Of a stretch of DNA of 64,000 nucleotides, positions 42,361 to 51,831 are shown piece after piece. The notes under the pieces are model-generated. The model saw only the letters and a program-made list of their open reading frames with translations. It had not been told where the DNA came from and did not search any database. Location: assembly GCF_050908845.1 (NCBI RefSeq), contig NZ_CP194171.1, positions 3,534,001 through 3,598,000 of the forward strand, given 5' to 3'. A program made the translations under genes and the position numbers. Every line of letters begins with the position of its first letter. The stretch's first letter is position 1. The stretch is from Marinobacterium_D sp050908845. Lineage in GTDB: Bacteria; Pseudomonadota; Gammaproteobacteria; Pseudomonadales; Balneatricaceae.

Positions 42361-43305
42361 TCAGTGCGCCCGCGAGCGCAGCATTACATTTGGCGTAACG
42401 CCGTAGGTATCCTTAAAGGTTCGGCTGAAGTGCGACACGCTCTTGAATCCCAGGTTCATCGCCACCTCCGTCACCTGAGCCGCTCGACCTTCACTGAGTA
42501 CCCGCCGACTTTCCTCCAGCCGCTCTTTCCATAACCAGCGCATTGCCGGCGTTCCCTCCGAAGCGAAAAGACGGGTCAATGTCCGCGGTGAAACGGCTAT
42601 AGCGCTGGCCACAGACTCCACATTGAGATCAGGATCATCCATATGTGCACGGATATAATCCTTAGCCCGCAGCAACAGAGAGGCATGCCGATCACCTACC
42701 ACCTCTCGTCCGGAGAGTCCCGTTTCGACAGCGGCCGAGATGACATCGATAATGGATCCACCCACCCGGGATGCGGCGGAAGTATCACCGGGCATCTCTA
42801 TGGAAAGAGCATTGCTGATCATATCTTTGACAAGCGCCCCCATACCGGTCGCACTGCTCATCGAGATCGATGTGATATGTTCAGCATTGGGAAAGCGACT
42901 CAACATGGACCGCCGCGGAATCCGCAGCAGAAGAATTCGGTAGGGCTTGAGAAATTCATAGGTAAAGCTACGCGCACTATCATATACGACGATATCGCCC
43001 GGCTTTTGCTTTGTATGCCTGCCCCCTTGGGACATATTGGCCTCGCCTGCCAACATCAGACTGACTAAAAAGTCCTCGCTGGGAGATGAGTTCAGGATGC
43101 CTGAAGATCTGTTGTAACGTATCGCTTCACATTGGATATCGCTGATCCCCAGACATCCCAGCTGGTTCCAGCCCAAGGATGCCTGCGAAAAACTATCCAA
43201 CAGAGGCTTACTTTCCACCTGGCAAAAATAGCGTGAAATCAACTCATGCCAGTAGGAGTAACGCTCCTCTTCTCTTACAGAATCCAACTCAAATAAAGCA
43301 CACAT
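42361..43305 (-). CDS. AraC-family transcriptional regulator, 314 aa
   Basis: The C-terminal 100 residues carry two helix-turn-helix units (VASAIAVSPRTLTRLFASEG; VTEVAMNLGFKSVSHFSRTFKDTYGVTP). The N-terminal 200 residues match the AraC_binding_2 (FeaR-like) ligand domain. I chose the ATG with AGGAG at ideal spacing; a longer frame starts 25 codons earlier without one. It is divergent from the ABC operon (44008 onward) and upstream of the GMC run on its own strand, so it probably activates either or both in response to the imported compound. Confidence 0.9.
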   Translation of the reverse strand: MCALFELDSVREEERYSYWHELISRYFCQVESKPLLDSFSQASLGWNQLGCLGISDIQCEAIRYNRSSGILNSSPSEDFLVSLMLAGEANMSQGGRHTKQKPGDIVVYDSARSFTYEFLKPYRILLLRIPRRSMLSRFPNAEHITSISMSSATGMGALVKDMISNALSIEMPGDTSAASRVGGSIIDVISAAVETGLSGREVVGDRHASLLLRAKDYIRAHMDDPDLNVESVASAIAVSPRTLTRLFASEGTPAMRWLWKERLEESRRVLSEGRAAQVTEVAMNLGFKSVSHFSRTFKDTYGVTPNVMLRSRAH

Positions 43306-44007
43306 ATTGTCTCCTGGGTTGTTAACCCTTTTATTTTTTTTATGAATCTTAACGTGAGCTAACTCATACCTGTGGGACAATGCCCGTTATGAGTTTCAAG
43401 AATCTTTACTGGTTTATATCTTGCCCCCAAATATCGCTAAAAACGTTCAAATGCCGTTAACAGCGATCTAACCCTCACCTGAACCGGCGCCAACATCGGC
43501 ATTAAAAACCTCAATAGACCCTCCCAAAGAGGAACCCAAGGATACCGATGGCACCACCCGCTGAACGGGATTTAAAAAAGACCCTATTCCGCATCCAACT
43601 ATTTGTCAACGACTAATGCATACGTCAATGTTGAATGTATGTAAAAAGCTCTCTTCTACCCTTAGTTCCTTAAGCAACTGGCTAGTTTTAAGATTTATCC
43701 CTCTCTATACCAGCCCTTCCACGACCGACACTCACACACTTCCTTCAATGACATTTTGGCGCTCCCGGTCAACAAAGCTTGTCCGCGCTAGCGAAGCGAG
43801 AGCACTGCCAAGCCGTTAGCTTAGGGCCTTGAGTGTCACAGATACGCGCCAAGGCTGGCAGCTGCATCCATCACTCACTCTGTAGGGTCTTTCAGACGAT
43901 AGCGAAGGTCGACCTGAGCACACTCGCTGCGCTCTGTGACGATCGACAGGAGCTCTCCATCGCTTGTAAGACCGAGAACTACACCCGTCTATTTGGAGAC
44001 TGGAGCC
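43306..44007. promoter_or_regulatory. 702-bp divergent control region, araC-type gene / ABC operon
   Basis: No gene is supported; overlapping short frames have no ribosome sites. The half next to the AraC-type gene is AT-rich. It must contain the promoters of both the regulator and the binding-protein/ABC operon. I saw no clear direct-repeat AraC site by eye. Confidence 0.5.
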
Positions 44008-45117
44008 ATGAATAATAAGAAAACGCTTTCCAACACTTTGTCGTGCTTGCTGCGTGGCAGCGCCATCCTGGCGGCGGCCGGTGCGATATCGACAACCGTT
44101 GCCGCCAAACCTTCGATCATGGGTGAAGGCGCCGACATCTCCGCGATGTGCGGTACCAAACCGATGACTGTCGGCCTGGCTGACGGTTTTGGCGGTAATA
44201 CCTGGCGGCGTATCGCGCTGCATGAACTTAAAGAGGAGCTCAGCCACTGCGCGAATGTTAAGCAGATCCTCTATACCAATGCCAACGGAGACCAGCAGAA
44301 GGCAAACGCAGACATAAACAGCCTCGTGGCACAGGGCGTGGACGTCCTGCTGGTCTATCCCGATTTCGGCGCCGCCCAGTTACCCGCGATGCGTAAAGCG
44401 ATCAAGCAGGGCGTCACTGTCATCCCCTACAACGCAAAACTGGAAGGAGCTCCCGGTAAGGACTTCACCGCCAATATCTCGCTGGACACCTTCGAAATCG
44501 CTAAAGCCTGGGCTGACTGGTACGGCAACACGCTGAAATCCGGAAATCTCGTTTTTATGGGCGGTACTCCAGGCGCCGCCTCATCACAGAACTTCCTCGA
44601 CGGATTCAAAGAGGGGTTGAAGAAATACCCTGACCTTAACCTGCTGGAAGAGAACTTCATCGTTACCAGCTGGAACCCGGTCGACGCCCAGAAAGCCACC
44701 ACCGGCCTCATCGCCAAATACCCTGAAATCGATGGTATCGCGACCGACTACGGCGTCACCGCCTATGCCGTCGTAAAAGCCTATGAACAGGCTGGACTGC
44801 CGGTACCGGCGCTGGCGACGGTGGCGAGCAACAACGAACTGAACTGCGGCTATATCGATCGCAAGTCCGAGGGCAGCGCCTTCCCCTATTACACAGTGGA
44901 CGGCACCACCACAGGGATAAGGTTTGCGGCGCGCCGCGGTGTTGCTGACTTCCAGGGCACCCACAATCCGGAAAGCGACAGCTATATGCCGTTCCTCTAT
45001 GCCGACAGCAGCACGAACATCGATCCCAAATGCGATCGTCAAGCACCACTGGATGCAGATCTATCGTCAATCCTGTCAGCGGAAAAGCTGCAGGAAATAT
45101 TCAAGAACAAACTGTGA
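44008..45117 (+). CDS. sugar-type ABC substrate-binding protein, 369 aa (paralogue 2 of 3)
   Basis: Periplasmic-binding-protein type I fold with signal peptide (about residues 1-33, ending TTVAAK). It shares with the other two paralogues the blocks ADISAMCGTKPMTVGLADGFGGNTWRR, YTNANGDQQKANADINSLVAQGVDVLLVYPDFGAAQLPA, WNPVDAQKATTGLIAKYP and LDADLSSIL, as well as four conserved cysteines. It is the first gene of the transport operon: 22 bases before the fused ABC gene. The ATG has a double GGAG site. It is the paralogue most clearly tied to the transporter. Confidence 0.94.
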   Translation: MNNKKTLSNTLSCLLRGSAILAAAGAISTTVAAKPSIMGEGADISAMCGTKPMTVGLADGFGGNTWRRIALHELKEELSHCANVKQILYTNANGDQQKANADINSLVAQGVDVLLVYPDFGAAQLPAMRKAIKQGVTVIPYNAKLEGAPGKDFTANISLDTFEIAKAWADWYGNTLKSGNLVFMGGTPGAASSQNFLDGFKEGLKKYPDLNLLEENFIVTSWNPVDAQKATTGLIAKYPEIDGIATDYGVTAYAVVKAYEQAGLPVPALATVASNNELNCGYIDRKSEGSAFPYYTVDGTTTGIRFAARRGVADFQGTHNPESDSYMPFLYADSSTNIDPKCDRQAPLDADLSSILSAEKLQEIFKNKL

Positions 45118-45139
45118 TGAGGTCTAGGGGAGCAAAATT

Positions 45140-47620
45140 ATGCACAGTCCTATCCTGTTAAAAGTCGATCGTGTAACCAAGCTATTTCCCGGCGTACGCG
45201 CTCTGGACAAGGTTACATTTGAAGTTAAAGCCGGCGAAGTTCACGCGCTGGTGGGTGAGAATGGTGCCGGCAAATCCACCCTTATGGGGGTGGCGTCCGG
45301 CGCGTTAGTCGCCGATGGCGGCAGCGTAACCATCTGCGGCACAGAGGTTAAGGGCGACCCAGAGGTCGCCCGGGATCTGGGCCTGGCCATTGTGCGCCAG
45401 GAGCCCGCCTTGATGCCCGATCTCAGCGTTGCCGAAAACCTCTATCTTGGCGTTCCACCGCGTTGCCGACCGGCGGTCGGCCAATCCAAGGAGTGGGCAC
45501 GCGACCTGCTCCGGCACTGGAGCGACGATGTCGCCATCGATCCGAGCGACCGCGTCGACACGCTGAACCCCGAACAGCGGTTTATCGTTGAAATCGTTAA
45601 AGCCCTGGCGGCAGAGCCGAAGGTGTTGGTCCTTGATGAACCCACCGAACACCTGCTCGGGGAAGATGTCGAGCGCCTGTTCGAGCGTATCAAGCAGGTA
45701 ACCTCCCGCGGCAGCGCTGTGGTCTATATCTCGCACCGTATCCGCGAAGTACAGCGGGTATCGGATCGACTGACCGTTTTGCGTGACGGCCAGGGACAGG
45801 GTACCTATGACGCCAGCAGCATGGACGAACATCGCATCGTTGAGCTCATAGTCGGCGGTGAGCTGGACCGTGAGTTTCCTGCCAAGGCGACCGATGCTCA
45901 GTCCGGCCGCGTCGTCCTCGATGTCAAAGAGCTGCGCGGCCCCGGATTCTCCAATGTATCGATGCAAGTAAGAAGCGGCGAGATTGTCGGACTTGCCGGT
46001 ATCGACGCCAACGGTCAACGCGAGTTCATGCGCGCTCTGGCGGGCATCCTGCACAACTCGGGGGATGTCAGCATCAACGGGCAGAAGGTATCGATCGCCA
46101 GCCCGATCAAATCGACCTCAAGCGGCATTCGCTACTTACCGGGCGATCGCCACCGCGAGGGTATCCTCGCGGAGTTATCTGTACGTGAGAACTTCTCCCT
46201 GCGCAGTCTGGCCAAGGATCTCAGCGGCGGTCTGTTTTCCAGCCGCCGCAGCGAGGCCCGGCGTTCGACCAAGGCTGTTGCACAGTTCGATGTCAAAACC
46301 CCCAGCATTGAAACGCCTATCGGCTCGCTGTCCGGTGGTAACCAGCAGAAGCTGGTGCTATCGAGCGTTCTCGCCGGCGACCCCAAGGTTCTGCTAGTCG
46401 ATGAACCCACGCAGGGGGTCGACATCGGCACCCGCATGGAGATCTACAAGGTACTCAGGGAGACCGCGTCTAAGGGCGTTGCGGTGATTGTAGTGTCGTC
46501 CGATCAACAGGAGATCGCAGGGCTCTGTGATCGCGTCATGATTTTCTCCCGTGGCCACGTGGTCAAGGAGCTCAGTGGCGCCGATGTGGTGGAGAACAAA
46601 ATCACCAGCGCCGTGCTGACCTCGACCACCACCCGTGAGCGGAAAGAAGGTGGCACCTCCAAAATCTGGAAATGGACGGCGGGAGATATGGCGCCGATTG
46701 TGATGCTGGCCCTGGCCGTGGCATTGCTTGGTGCCTACACCGGGTCGGTGAACGAGTACTACTTTACCGAACGCAACCTTATTGGCGTTCTGCCGTTGAT
46801 CGCAACGCTGGCGCTAGTGGCATTTGGACAACAGATGCTGATGCTGGTCGGGGGAATTGATCTCTCGGTCGGTCCGTTGATGGGGCTGGTCCTTGTCGTG
46901 CAATCCTTCTTCCTCATCGACGGGGCCCCCATGGAAACCCAGGTATTGGGTTGGGTGATTGTTCTGGGCGTTGCCGTTCTGGTCGGGTTGACCAACTGGA
47001 TACTGGTGGACCCATTAAAAATGCACCCCATGGTCGCAACACTGGTGACGTTTATGGCGCTGCAGGCGATCTCACTGCTGCTGCGACCGATCCCAGGCGG
47101 GCTGTTCTCTGACGGTGTTCTGGAGTCGATTGATTCCACCATCGGCATCATCCCGATGACACTCATCGCAGCGGTGATCCTCGCTTTCGCGCTTGAGTAT
47201 GTGCTTTTCCGCAGCCGCTGGGGGCTGTCATTCCGCGGTTTGGGTTCACGTCCGGAAGCTGCCCGTGTCGCCGGCATCAGCCCTCGCCTCACACGGGTAA
47301 GCGCCTATATCGGCTGCTCGTTGCTGGCTGCCCTGGCAGCCATACCGATGATGTCCCAGGTGGGTTCCGGGGACCCCAACTCAGGTACCTCCTATACCCT
47401 GACCAGCATCGCGGCGGTTGTTATCGGCGGTGCCAGCCTGTTCGGCGGGCGGGGCTCCTTCCTCGGAGCACTGCTCGGTGCCCTGCTGATCACCCAGGTC
47501 AATGTGGTGACCAGCTTCCTTGGCGTGACTGATGCCTGGCAGTCCTACCTGCTCGGTGGAATGATCCTGATTTCAGTCGCCCTGTATTCCAAGAGTCGAC
47601 AAATGGCGGTGGCAAAATGA
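45140..47620 (+). CDS. fused RbsA-type ATPase and RbsC-type permease, 826 aa
   Basis: Residues about 5-240 are an ABC ATPase with Walker A GENGAGKS (39-46), Walker B VLVLDEPTE and a variant signature LNPEQR. Residues about 255-495 are a second ATPase domain with no Walker A but an intact LSGGNQQKLVLSSVL and LLVDEPTQGVD, as usual in RbsA. Residues about 510-820 are an RbsC-type permease with about eight to ten helices. In most sugar transporters these are separate proteins; the fusion fixes one ATPase to one permease. The next gene encodes a second permease, overlapping by four bases, so a heterodimeric channel is expected. Confidence 0.93.
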   Translation: MHSPILLKVDRVTKLFPGVRALDKVTFEVKAGEVHALVGENGAGKSTLMGVASGALVADGGSVTICGTEVKGDPEVARDLGLAIVRQEPALMPDLSVAENLYLGVPPRCRPAVGQSKEWARDLLRHWSDDVAIDPSDRVDTLNPEQRFIVEIVKALAAEPKVLVLDEPTEHLLGEDVERLFERIKQVTSRGSAVVYISHRIREVQRVSDRLTVLRDGQGQGTYDASSMDEHRIVELIVGGELDREFPAKATDAQSGRVVLDVKELRGPGFSNVSMQVRSGEIVGLAGIDANGQREFMRALAGILHNSGDVSINGQKVSIASPIKSTSSGIRYLPGDRHREGILAELSVRENFSLRSLAKDLSGGLFSSRRSEARRSTKAVAQFDVKTPSIETPIGSLSGGNQQKLVLSSVLAGDPKVLLVDEPTQGVDIGTRMEIYKVLRETASKGVAVIVVSSDQQEIAGLCDRVMIFSRGHVVKELSGADVVENKITSAVLTSTTTRERKEGGTSKIWKWTAGDMAPIVMLALAVALLGAYTGSVNEYYFTERNLIGVLPLIATLALVAFGQQMLMLVGGIDLSVGPLMGLVLVVQSFFLIDGAPMETQVLGWVIVLGVAVLVGLTNWILVDPLKMHPMVATLVTFMALQAISLLLRPIPGGLFSDGVLESIDSTIGIIPMTLIAAVILAFALEYVLFRSRWGLSFRGLGSRPEAARVAGISPRLTRVSAYIGCSLLAALAAIPMMSQVGSGDPNSGTSYTLTSIAAVVIGGASLFGGRGSFLGALLGALLITQVNVVTSFLGVTDAWQSYLLGGMILISVALYSKSRQMAVAK

Positions 47621-48627
47621 ATATGAATACAGCAGCAAGTCTAAACCGGAGCACTGCGACTCCGTTCGATCAAAAGCGTGCAGGTAAACAGGGTTTGCGC
47701 CTGCATATCGATGAGTTCGCCTGGGTCTGGGTCGGCACCGCGATCCTGTTCGCCATCAGCGCGATTGTCGCGCCGGGAACGGTAACCAAAGGCGCCCTGT
47801 TCGCGATGCTGCCGTTCGCAGGCATCCTGGCGATCGTCTCGGTCGGCATGACCGTCGTCATCCAGCAACGTGGACTCGATATGTCCGCCCCGGGCATGGT
47901 CTCCCTTGCCGGCATCGTGGCCGCCGAGGTCGGATTCGCCACCGGGTCCATGGTGCTTGCGCTGGTCGCGACCTTTGCCATGGCCGCAGCGGTAGGGATG
48001 ATCAACGGTTTGTTGACCGCCCGCGTCAACATCACACCGCTTATCGCAACCCTGGCCGTGAACGCGCTACTCATCGGCGGTGTGCGTGCGATTACCGGCA
48101 ACTCTCCGGTAGCCGTGCCGGAAGGTGTACAGGCCTTTGCCAAGCAAGATCTCCTGGGTCTGCCCAGCAGCCTGTGGCTGGCCGTGCTCTTCGTTGTGAT
48201 CGTGGCGGTCATTACCAAGCGCACACTTGTAGGACGCCGCTTTGTGGCTGTGGGTATCAATCCACGCACCTCCACCGCCGCCGGCATTATGACCCTGCGT
48301 TATCAGGTTGGAGCCTACGTACTGTCAGCGGTCTGCTTCGCCCTCGGCGGCATCCTGCTTGCCGGCTATATCGGCAATGCCTCCCACACAGCCGGTAACG
48401 ATTACCTGCTACCGGCCATCGCCGCCGTGGTAATTGGCGGCACGCCCTTTACCGGCGGTAAGGGCAGTGTCGTTGCCAGCGCAGTAGCAGCCCTGTTTAT
48501 GGCCCAGCTCGCGCAGCTGGTACTGGCGCTCGGCGCGGGACCCTCCATGCAGCTGCTGGTGCAGGCGCTGGCAATACTGCTCGCCGTCACGATTCGCATG
48601 TTGCCGGACCTGTTTAAGAACCGCTAA
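47617..48627 (+). CDS. RbsC-type ABC permease, 336 aa
   Basis: Inner-membrane permease of the ribose/xylose/galactose class (BPD_transp_2) with about eight to ten helices, GMTVVIQQRGLDMSAPGMVSLAG near residue 71 and the family block AIAAVVIGGTPFTGGKGSV near residue 267. The start overlaps the fused ABC gene by four bases (ATGA). Together they would form the transmembrane core, one half covalently bound to the ATPases. It is followed by a GC-rich hairpin. Confidence 0.94.
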   Translation: MNMNTAASLNRSTATPFDQKRAGKQGLRLHIDEFAWVWVGTAILFAISAIVAPGTVTKGALFAMLPFAGILAIVSVGMTVVIQQRGLDMSAPGMVSLAGIVAAEVGFATGSMVLALVATFAMAAAVGMINGLLTARVNITPLIATLAVNALLIGGVRAITGNSPVAVPEGVQAFAKQDLLGLPSSLWLAVLFVVIVAVITKRTLVGRRFVAVGINPRTSTAAGIMTLRYQVGAYVLSAVCFALGGILLAGYIGNASHTAGNDYLLPAIAAVVIGGTPFTGGKGSVVASAVAALFMAQLAQLVLALGAGPSMQLLVQALAILLAVTIRMLPDLFKNR

Positions 48628-48636
48628 CCCCAGATG

Positions 48637-48669
48637 ACTCTGCCCTTCGGTGGCAACCGAGGGCAGAGT
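48637..48669 (+). terminator. hairpin after the ABC permease gene
   Basis: Stem ACTCTGCCCTTCGGT / ACCGAGGGCAGAGT with one bulged T and a four-base loop. No T-run follows, so it may be a weak terminator or an mRNA-protecting structure before the porin gene. Confidence 0.5.
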
Positions 48670-48836
48670 TGATCCACCCGTTACCGCACCTCGCTTAGTT
48701 GCATTTACAGCTGAGCCGGCACTTCTCGTGCCGACGTTACCGAGGCCGGAATATTAAATTACGCGTGAGTTCCTATTTGATGGGAAGGCATTTAGCCAAA
48801 CGCAAAAAACCAACGACATAAAAATAAGGACAAAAA

Positions 48837-50063
48837 GTGAACAGAACAATAAAAACTTCAACCATTCTATCCCTTTTTGGATTACTTGCGTCGACGCAGG
48901 TCAGCGCTTTAGAGATGCTTGACGGATACGCGCGCGGCGGTATTGGTTCTACCGACTGGAGCGGTGCACAAAGCTGTTACCAACTGACAGGTACGGGAGG
49001 AAAATTTCGTTTAGGCAACGAATGTGATCAGTATATAGAAGTAGGCTTTAAACAGGATTTTTTTACGCTTAATGATGGCTCCACGATGGGCTTCTACACT
49101 ATGCCTGCCGCCTCAAACCCGTGGAACCAAAAGCTCACGTTCGATTCCGATGACGGCGGATATTTCAAGTGGGCCCAGGCTTACGCTTACTGGAACAACG
49201 TCAGCGCTCTTAACGGCGGTAATATCTGGGCGGGTCGACTTTACTACAAACGTAAGTTCTCATACCTGTCCGATTACTTTTACTGGAATCAGAGCGCCAC
49301 AGGTTTCGGTTTAGACAGTGTTCAAATCGGCGACCTTAAATACAGCTATGTATTCTCACGCAAAGACAGTCCCTTTCAGGACAACTGGGTCACCCGACAT
49401 GACTTTAACGTCGCCGGATTCAAAACCAATACCGATGGCGAGCTGGAAGTCGGTGTGAACTACGTCGACAAGCCTTCAAACGATGCCGACGCGCACAGCG
49501 GTTGGTCAGTGGGTCTGCAGCACGTACAGAGTGGCATGTTCGGCAAAGATATCGTCAATACCCTGGCCTTCCAATACGGCGTGGGGCCGGGTACCGGGCT
49601 CGGCTACACCGGTGATACTTCTTTGGATAACGATGCCAATAAGTGGCGCGTAGTTGATCACGGCATGTGGACCCACTCACCCAGGCTCCAGACCGCCTAC
49701 CAGTTCGTCTATGAAAAAGCGGACATGAACGGTTCTGCAGACCAAACCTGGGTGAACCTGGGTTTCCGCCCGGTATACTCGGTCACGGATACTTTCAAAG
49801 TCAGCTTTGAAGCGGGCGTCGACTATGTCGATACCACCACTGACGACATGTACCTGGGCAAGTTCACCCTGGCGCCTACCTGGTCTCCAAAAGGGCCGGG
49901 GTTCTGGACCCGTCCTGAGGTCAAACTCTACTACACCTATGCGACATGGAACGAAGCGGCACGCGATGCTGCGGTACCTGGCAGCGCACTGTCGGCAACA
50001 GGGCCCGCAGGTGGGGATACTCACTCATCAACCGTTGGTATCCAGATTGAGCACTGCTGGTAA
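48837..50063 (+). CDS. LamB-type carbohydrate porin (maltoporin family), 408 aa
   Basis: Outer-membrane beta-barrel with signal peptide (residues 1-24, ending VSA). The mature start LDGYARGGIGSTDWSG, the pair of cysteines in SCYQLTG and GNECDQY, and IWAGRLYYKRKFSYLSDYFYWNQSATGFGLDSVQIG match the LamB pattern closely. The C-terminus ends in aromatic Trp (IQIEHCW), as porins do. The start is GTG with AAGGA upstream. It sits in the uptake operon region, suggesting that the substrate crosses the outer membrane as a sugar-like or glycosylated molecule. A strong terminator follows. Confidence 0.9.
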   Translation: MNRTIKTSTILSLFGLLASTQVSALEMLDGYARGGIGSTDWSGAQSCYQLTGTGGKFRLGNECDQYIEVGFKQDFFTLNDGSTMGFYTMPAASNPWNQKLTFDSDDGGYFKWAQAYAYWNNVSALNGGNIWAGRLYYKRKFSYLSDYFYWNQSATGFGLDSVQIGDLKYSYVFSRKDSPFQDNWVTRHDFNVAGFKTNTDGELEVGVNYVDKPSNDADAHSGWSVGLQHVQSGMFGKDIVNTLAFQYGVGPGTGLGYTGDTSLDNDANKWRVVDHGMWTHSPRLQTAYQFVYEKADMNGSADQTWVNLGFRPVYSVTDTFKVSFEAGVDYVDTTTDDMYLGKFTLAPTWSPKGPGFWTRPEVKLYYTYATWNEAARDAAVPGSALSATGPAGGDTHSSTVGIQIEHCW

Positions 50064-50130
50064 ACAGCCGTGTTAAGTCACGTTTCCTTTTCAGCAGTTT
50101 CTTAGATTCCTCGAACCCTAGTAGAAATTT

Positions 50131-50165
50131 GTGCCTGCTCTTTATGGGCAGGCACCTTTTTACTT
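50131..50165 (+). terminator. intrinsic terminator after the porin gene
   Basis: Stem GTGCCTGC / GCAGGCAC around an eight- to nine-base loop, then TTTTT. It lies 67 bases after the porin stop and 26 bases before the insertion sequence. Confidence 0.92.
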
Positions 50166-50255
50166 AGCCTTTTCAATGAAAATACTCACTTTGTAGTGGT
50201 TCAATGATTCCGGACACCCAGATAGGTGGTAACCTTGCCACCCAAGAGGTGTTCA

Positions 50256-50564
50256 ATGAAAAAACAACGTCGTTCCTTCACGCCCGAGTTCAAGCTGGAA
50301 GCCGCCAGTCTTGTACTGGATCAGGGCTATTCCATCGTTGAGGCCTGCCGGTCACTTGGTATCGGTGATACCGCACTGCGTCGGTGGGTGGATCAGTTAC
50401 GTGCCGAACGTGACGGGGAAACGCCCGCCAGCAAAGCTATGACGCCCGAGCAGAAGCGCATCCAGGAACTGGAAGCCAGGGTTAAACGCCTGGAGCAAGA
50501 AAAGGACATATTAAAAAAGGCTTCCGCTCTCTTAATGTCAGACGAGTTCAAACGTATGCGCTGA
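50256..50564 (+). CDS. IS3-family transposase OrfA, 102 aa
   Basis: DNA-binding half of the IS transposase: helix-turn-helix SFTPEFKLEAASLVLDQGYSIVEACRSLGIGDTALRRW, followed by a leucine-zipper-like coiled coil (IQELEARVKRLEQEKDILKKAS). The run AAAAAAG at 50513-50519 lies in its last quarter. OrfA alone probably regulates transposition; the fused OrfAB is the active enzyme. The ATG at 50256 follows AGAGGTG. Confidence 0.95.
   Translation: MKKQRRSFTPEFKLEAASLVLDQGYSIVEACRSLGIGDTALRRWVDQLRAERDGETPASKAMTPEQKRIQELEARVKRLEQEKDILKKASALLMSDEFKRMR
50513..50519 (+). other. programmed -1 frameshift site of the IS
   Basis: AAAAAAG heptamer in orfA. The -1 frame is open from here into orfB without a stop and reads a typical OrfAB junction (KKGFRSL...YALIDRL). 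A slip here makes the OrfAB fusion. Confidence 0.8.
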
Positions 50565-50572
50565 TAGACCGT

Positions 50573-51418
50573 TTGAGAGAGTTAAAGCCTGTTGATCTGG
50601 TCTGTCAGGCATTTGGTATCAAACGTTCCAGTTATTATGACTACAGGAAGGCAAAGCGGCGTATCAAGCCGCAACGCCTTGAGCTTAAAGCCCACGTAAA
50701 CCGTGCTTTCAAGCTCAGCCGTGGCGCGCTGGGAAGCCGGGGTATCTGTGACTTTCTGGCTTCAGAAGGGATCGTTGCCGGCCGCTATTTAGTCCGTCGC
50801 CTGATGAAAGAGTCCGGCTTAGTGTGTAAGCAGCCAGGCCGCCATAAATACAAACGGACGACCATTGAGCATGTGGACATACCCAACCGGCTGAACCGTG
50901 AATTTGATGTGTTACACCCTAACCAAGTCTGGTGCGGTGACATCACCTACATTTGGACAGGATCTCAGTGGTCTTATCTAGCCGTCGTTCTGGATCTGTA
51001 CGCCCGCAAAGTTGTTGGCTGGGCAGTCTCCACGACAGCCGACGCGAGTCTAGTCATCAAGGCGTTGGATGACGCCTGGAACCGGCGTGGGCACCCTGAA
51101 GGCATCATGTTCCATTCGGATCAGGGATGTCAGTACACCAGTCTGAAGTTCCGCCAGCGGCTTTGGCGCTACCGCATGGAGCAAAGCATGAGCCGTCGTG
51201 GAAATTGCTGGGACAACTCGCCGATGGAGAGGTTGTTCCGCAGCCTGAAAACGGAATGGGTGCCAGAAACCGGTTATTCCTCGCTAATGGTCGCCAAAAT
51301 GGATATGGGTCGGTATCTGATGGATTACTACAACCGCCAGCGGCCACATCGTGCCAATGGCGGCATCAGTCCGGTGGCGGCGGAAGAAAAACTTAAAACC
51401 GTGTCCGGGATTAGTTGA
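50573..51418 (+). CDS. IS3-family transposase OrfB (catalytic part), 281 aa
   Basis: Retroviral-type integrase core with the DDE triad: Asp in WCGDITYIW, Asp in FHSDQGCQYTS, Glu in NCWDNSPMERLFRSLKTEW. The N-terminal HTH_21 region (GSRGICDFLASEGI) precedes it. It is in the -1 frame relative to OrfA and most likely made as an OrfAB fusion through the AAAAAAG site rather than from its own start. The gene is full length, so the element may be active. Its stop lies inside the right terminal repeat. Confidence 0.95.
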   Translation: MRELKPVDLVCQAFGIKRSSYYDYRKAKRRIKPQRLELKAHVNRAFKLSRGALGSRGICDFLASEGIVAGRYLVRRLMKESGLVCKQPGRHKYKRTTIEHVDIPNRLNREFDVLHPNQVWCGDITYIWTGSQWSYLAVVLDLYARKVVGWAVSTTADASLVIKALDDAWNRRGHPEGIMFHSDQGCQYTSLKFRQRLWRYRMEQSMSRRGNCWDNSPMERLFRSLKTEWVPETGYSSLMVAKMDMGRYLMDYYNRQRPHRANGGISPVAAEEKLKTVSGIS

Positions 51419-51426
51419 CCACTACA

Positions 51427-51831
51427 CTTCAAACCTGATAATAATCAGAAGAAAAATAAATACCCCTCACATAGGTCTGAATCGGATACACAAACCTAAT
51501 CCCCCACCACCTTCTAAAAATCAATTTTCAATAACGCCTAGTTATTCTCCCCTGTAAAACTGGCACCTATATACAACTCATATTGGCCTCTGAAGTAAAG
51601 CACAGACACTAGCAGAGCATTAGTCTGATTGAGGTGCTTCAGACGAAGGCCTCGGATTCAAATAGTCGAACCCTGTAAACCTACCTGTTCGTCCGAGAAC
51701 TGAGACCGAAGCAACTGCATTGCTGAAGGTTATGTAAACGGTCGCGCCCAAGCCTGAGTCTTGTTTGCGACTGTCGATCTGGGCCTTCGCACAAACGTTT
51801 GAGTCTATTTATAAGAAATAGGGTGAATCAG
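51427..51831. other. 405-bp spacer between the IS and OYE copy 2
   Basis: No gene is supported. A small hairpin CTATTT-ataag-AAATAG lies just before the ribosome site of the OYE gene (about 51805-51821). The promoter of OYE copy 2 and the third binding protein is expected here, since the IS and a terminator separate them from the porin. Confidence 0.5.

Larger units (their letters stand above)
50192..51426 (+). mobile_element. IS3-family (IS51-group-like) insertion sequence, 1235 bp, complete
   Basis: Imperfect 26-bp terminal inverted repeats (50192-50217 and 51401-51426) start TGTAGTGGT and share the inner CCGGACAC. A 3-bp direct repeat CTT flanks both ends (50189-50191 and 51427-51429), the target duplication expected for the family. 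Both transposase frames are intact. It lies between the porin terminator and the second OYE gene. Confidence 0.95.

Noticed and set aside
43616..43819. Short plus-strand frame in the araC-type/ABC divergent region
   Set aside because: No ribosome site and no family similarity; it lies in the expected promoter region.
47670..48287. 205-codon minus-strand frame opposite the ABC permease
   Set aside because: Antisense shadow rich in Thr, Ala and Pro; the permease frame is clearly real.
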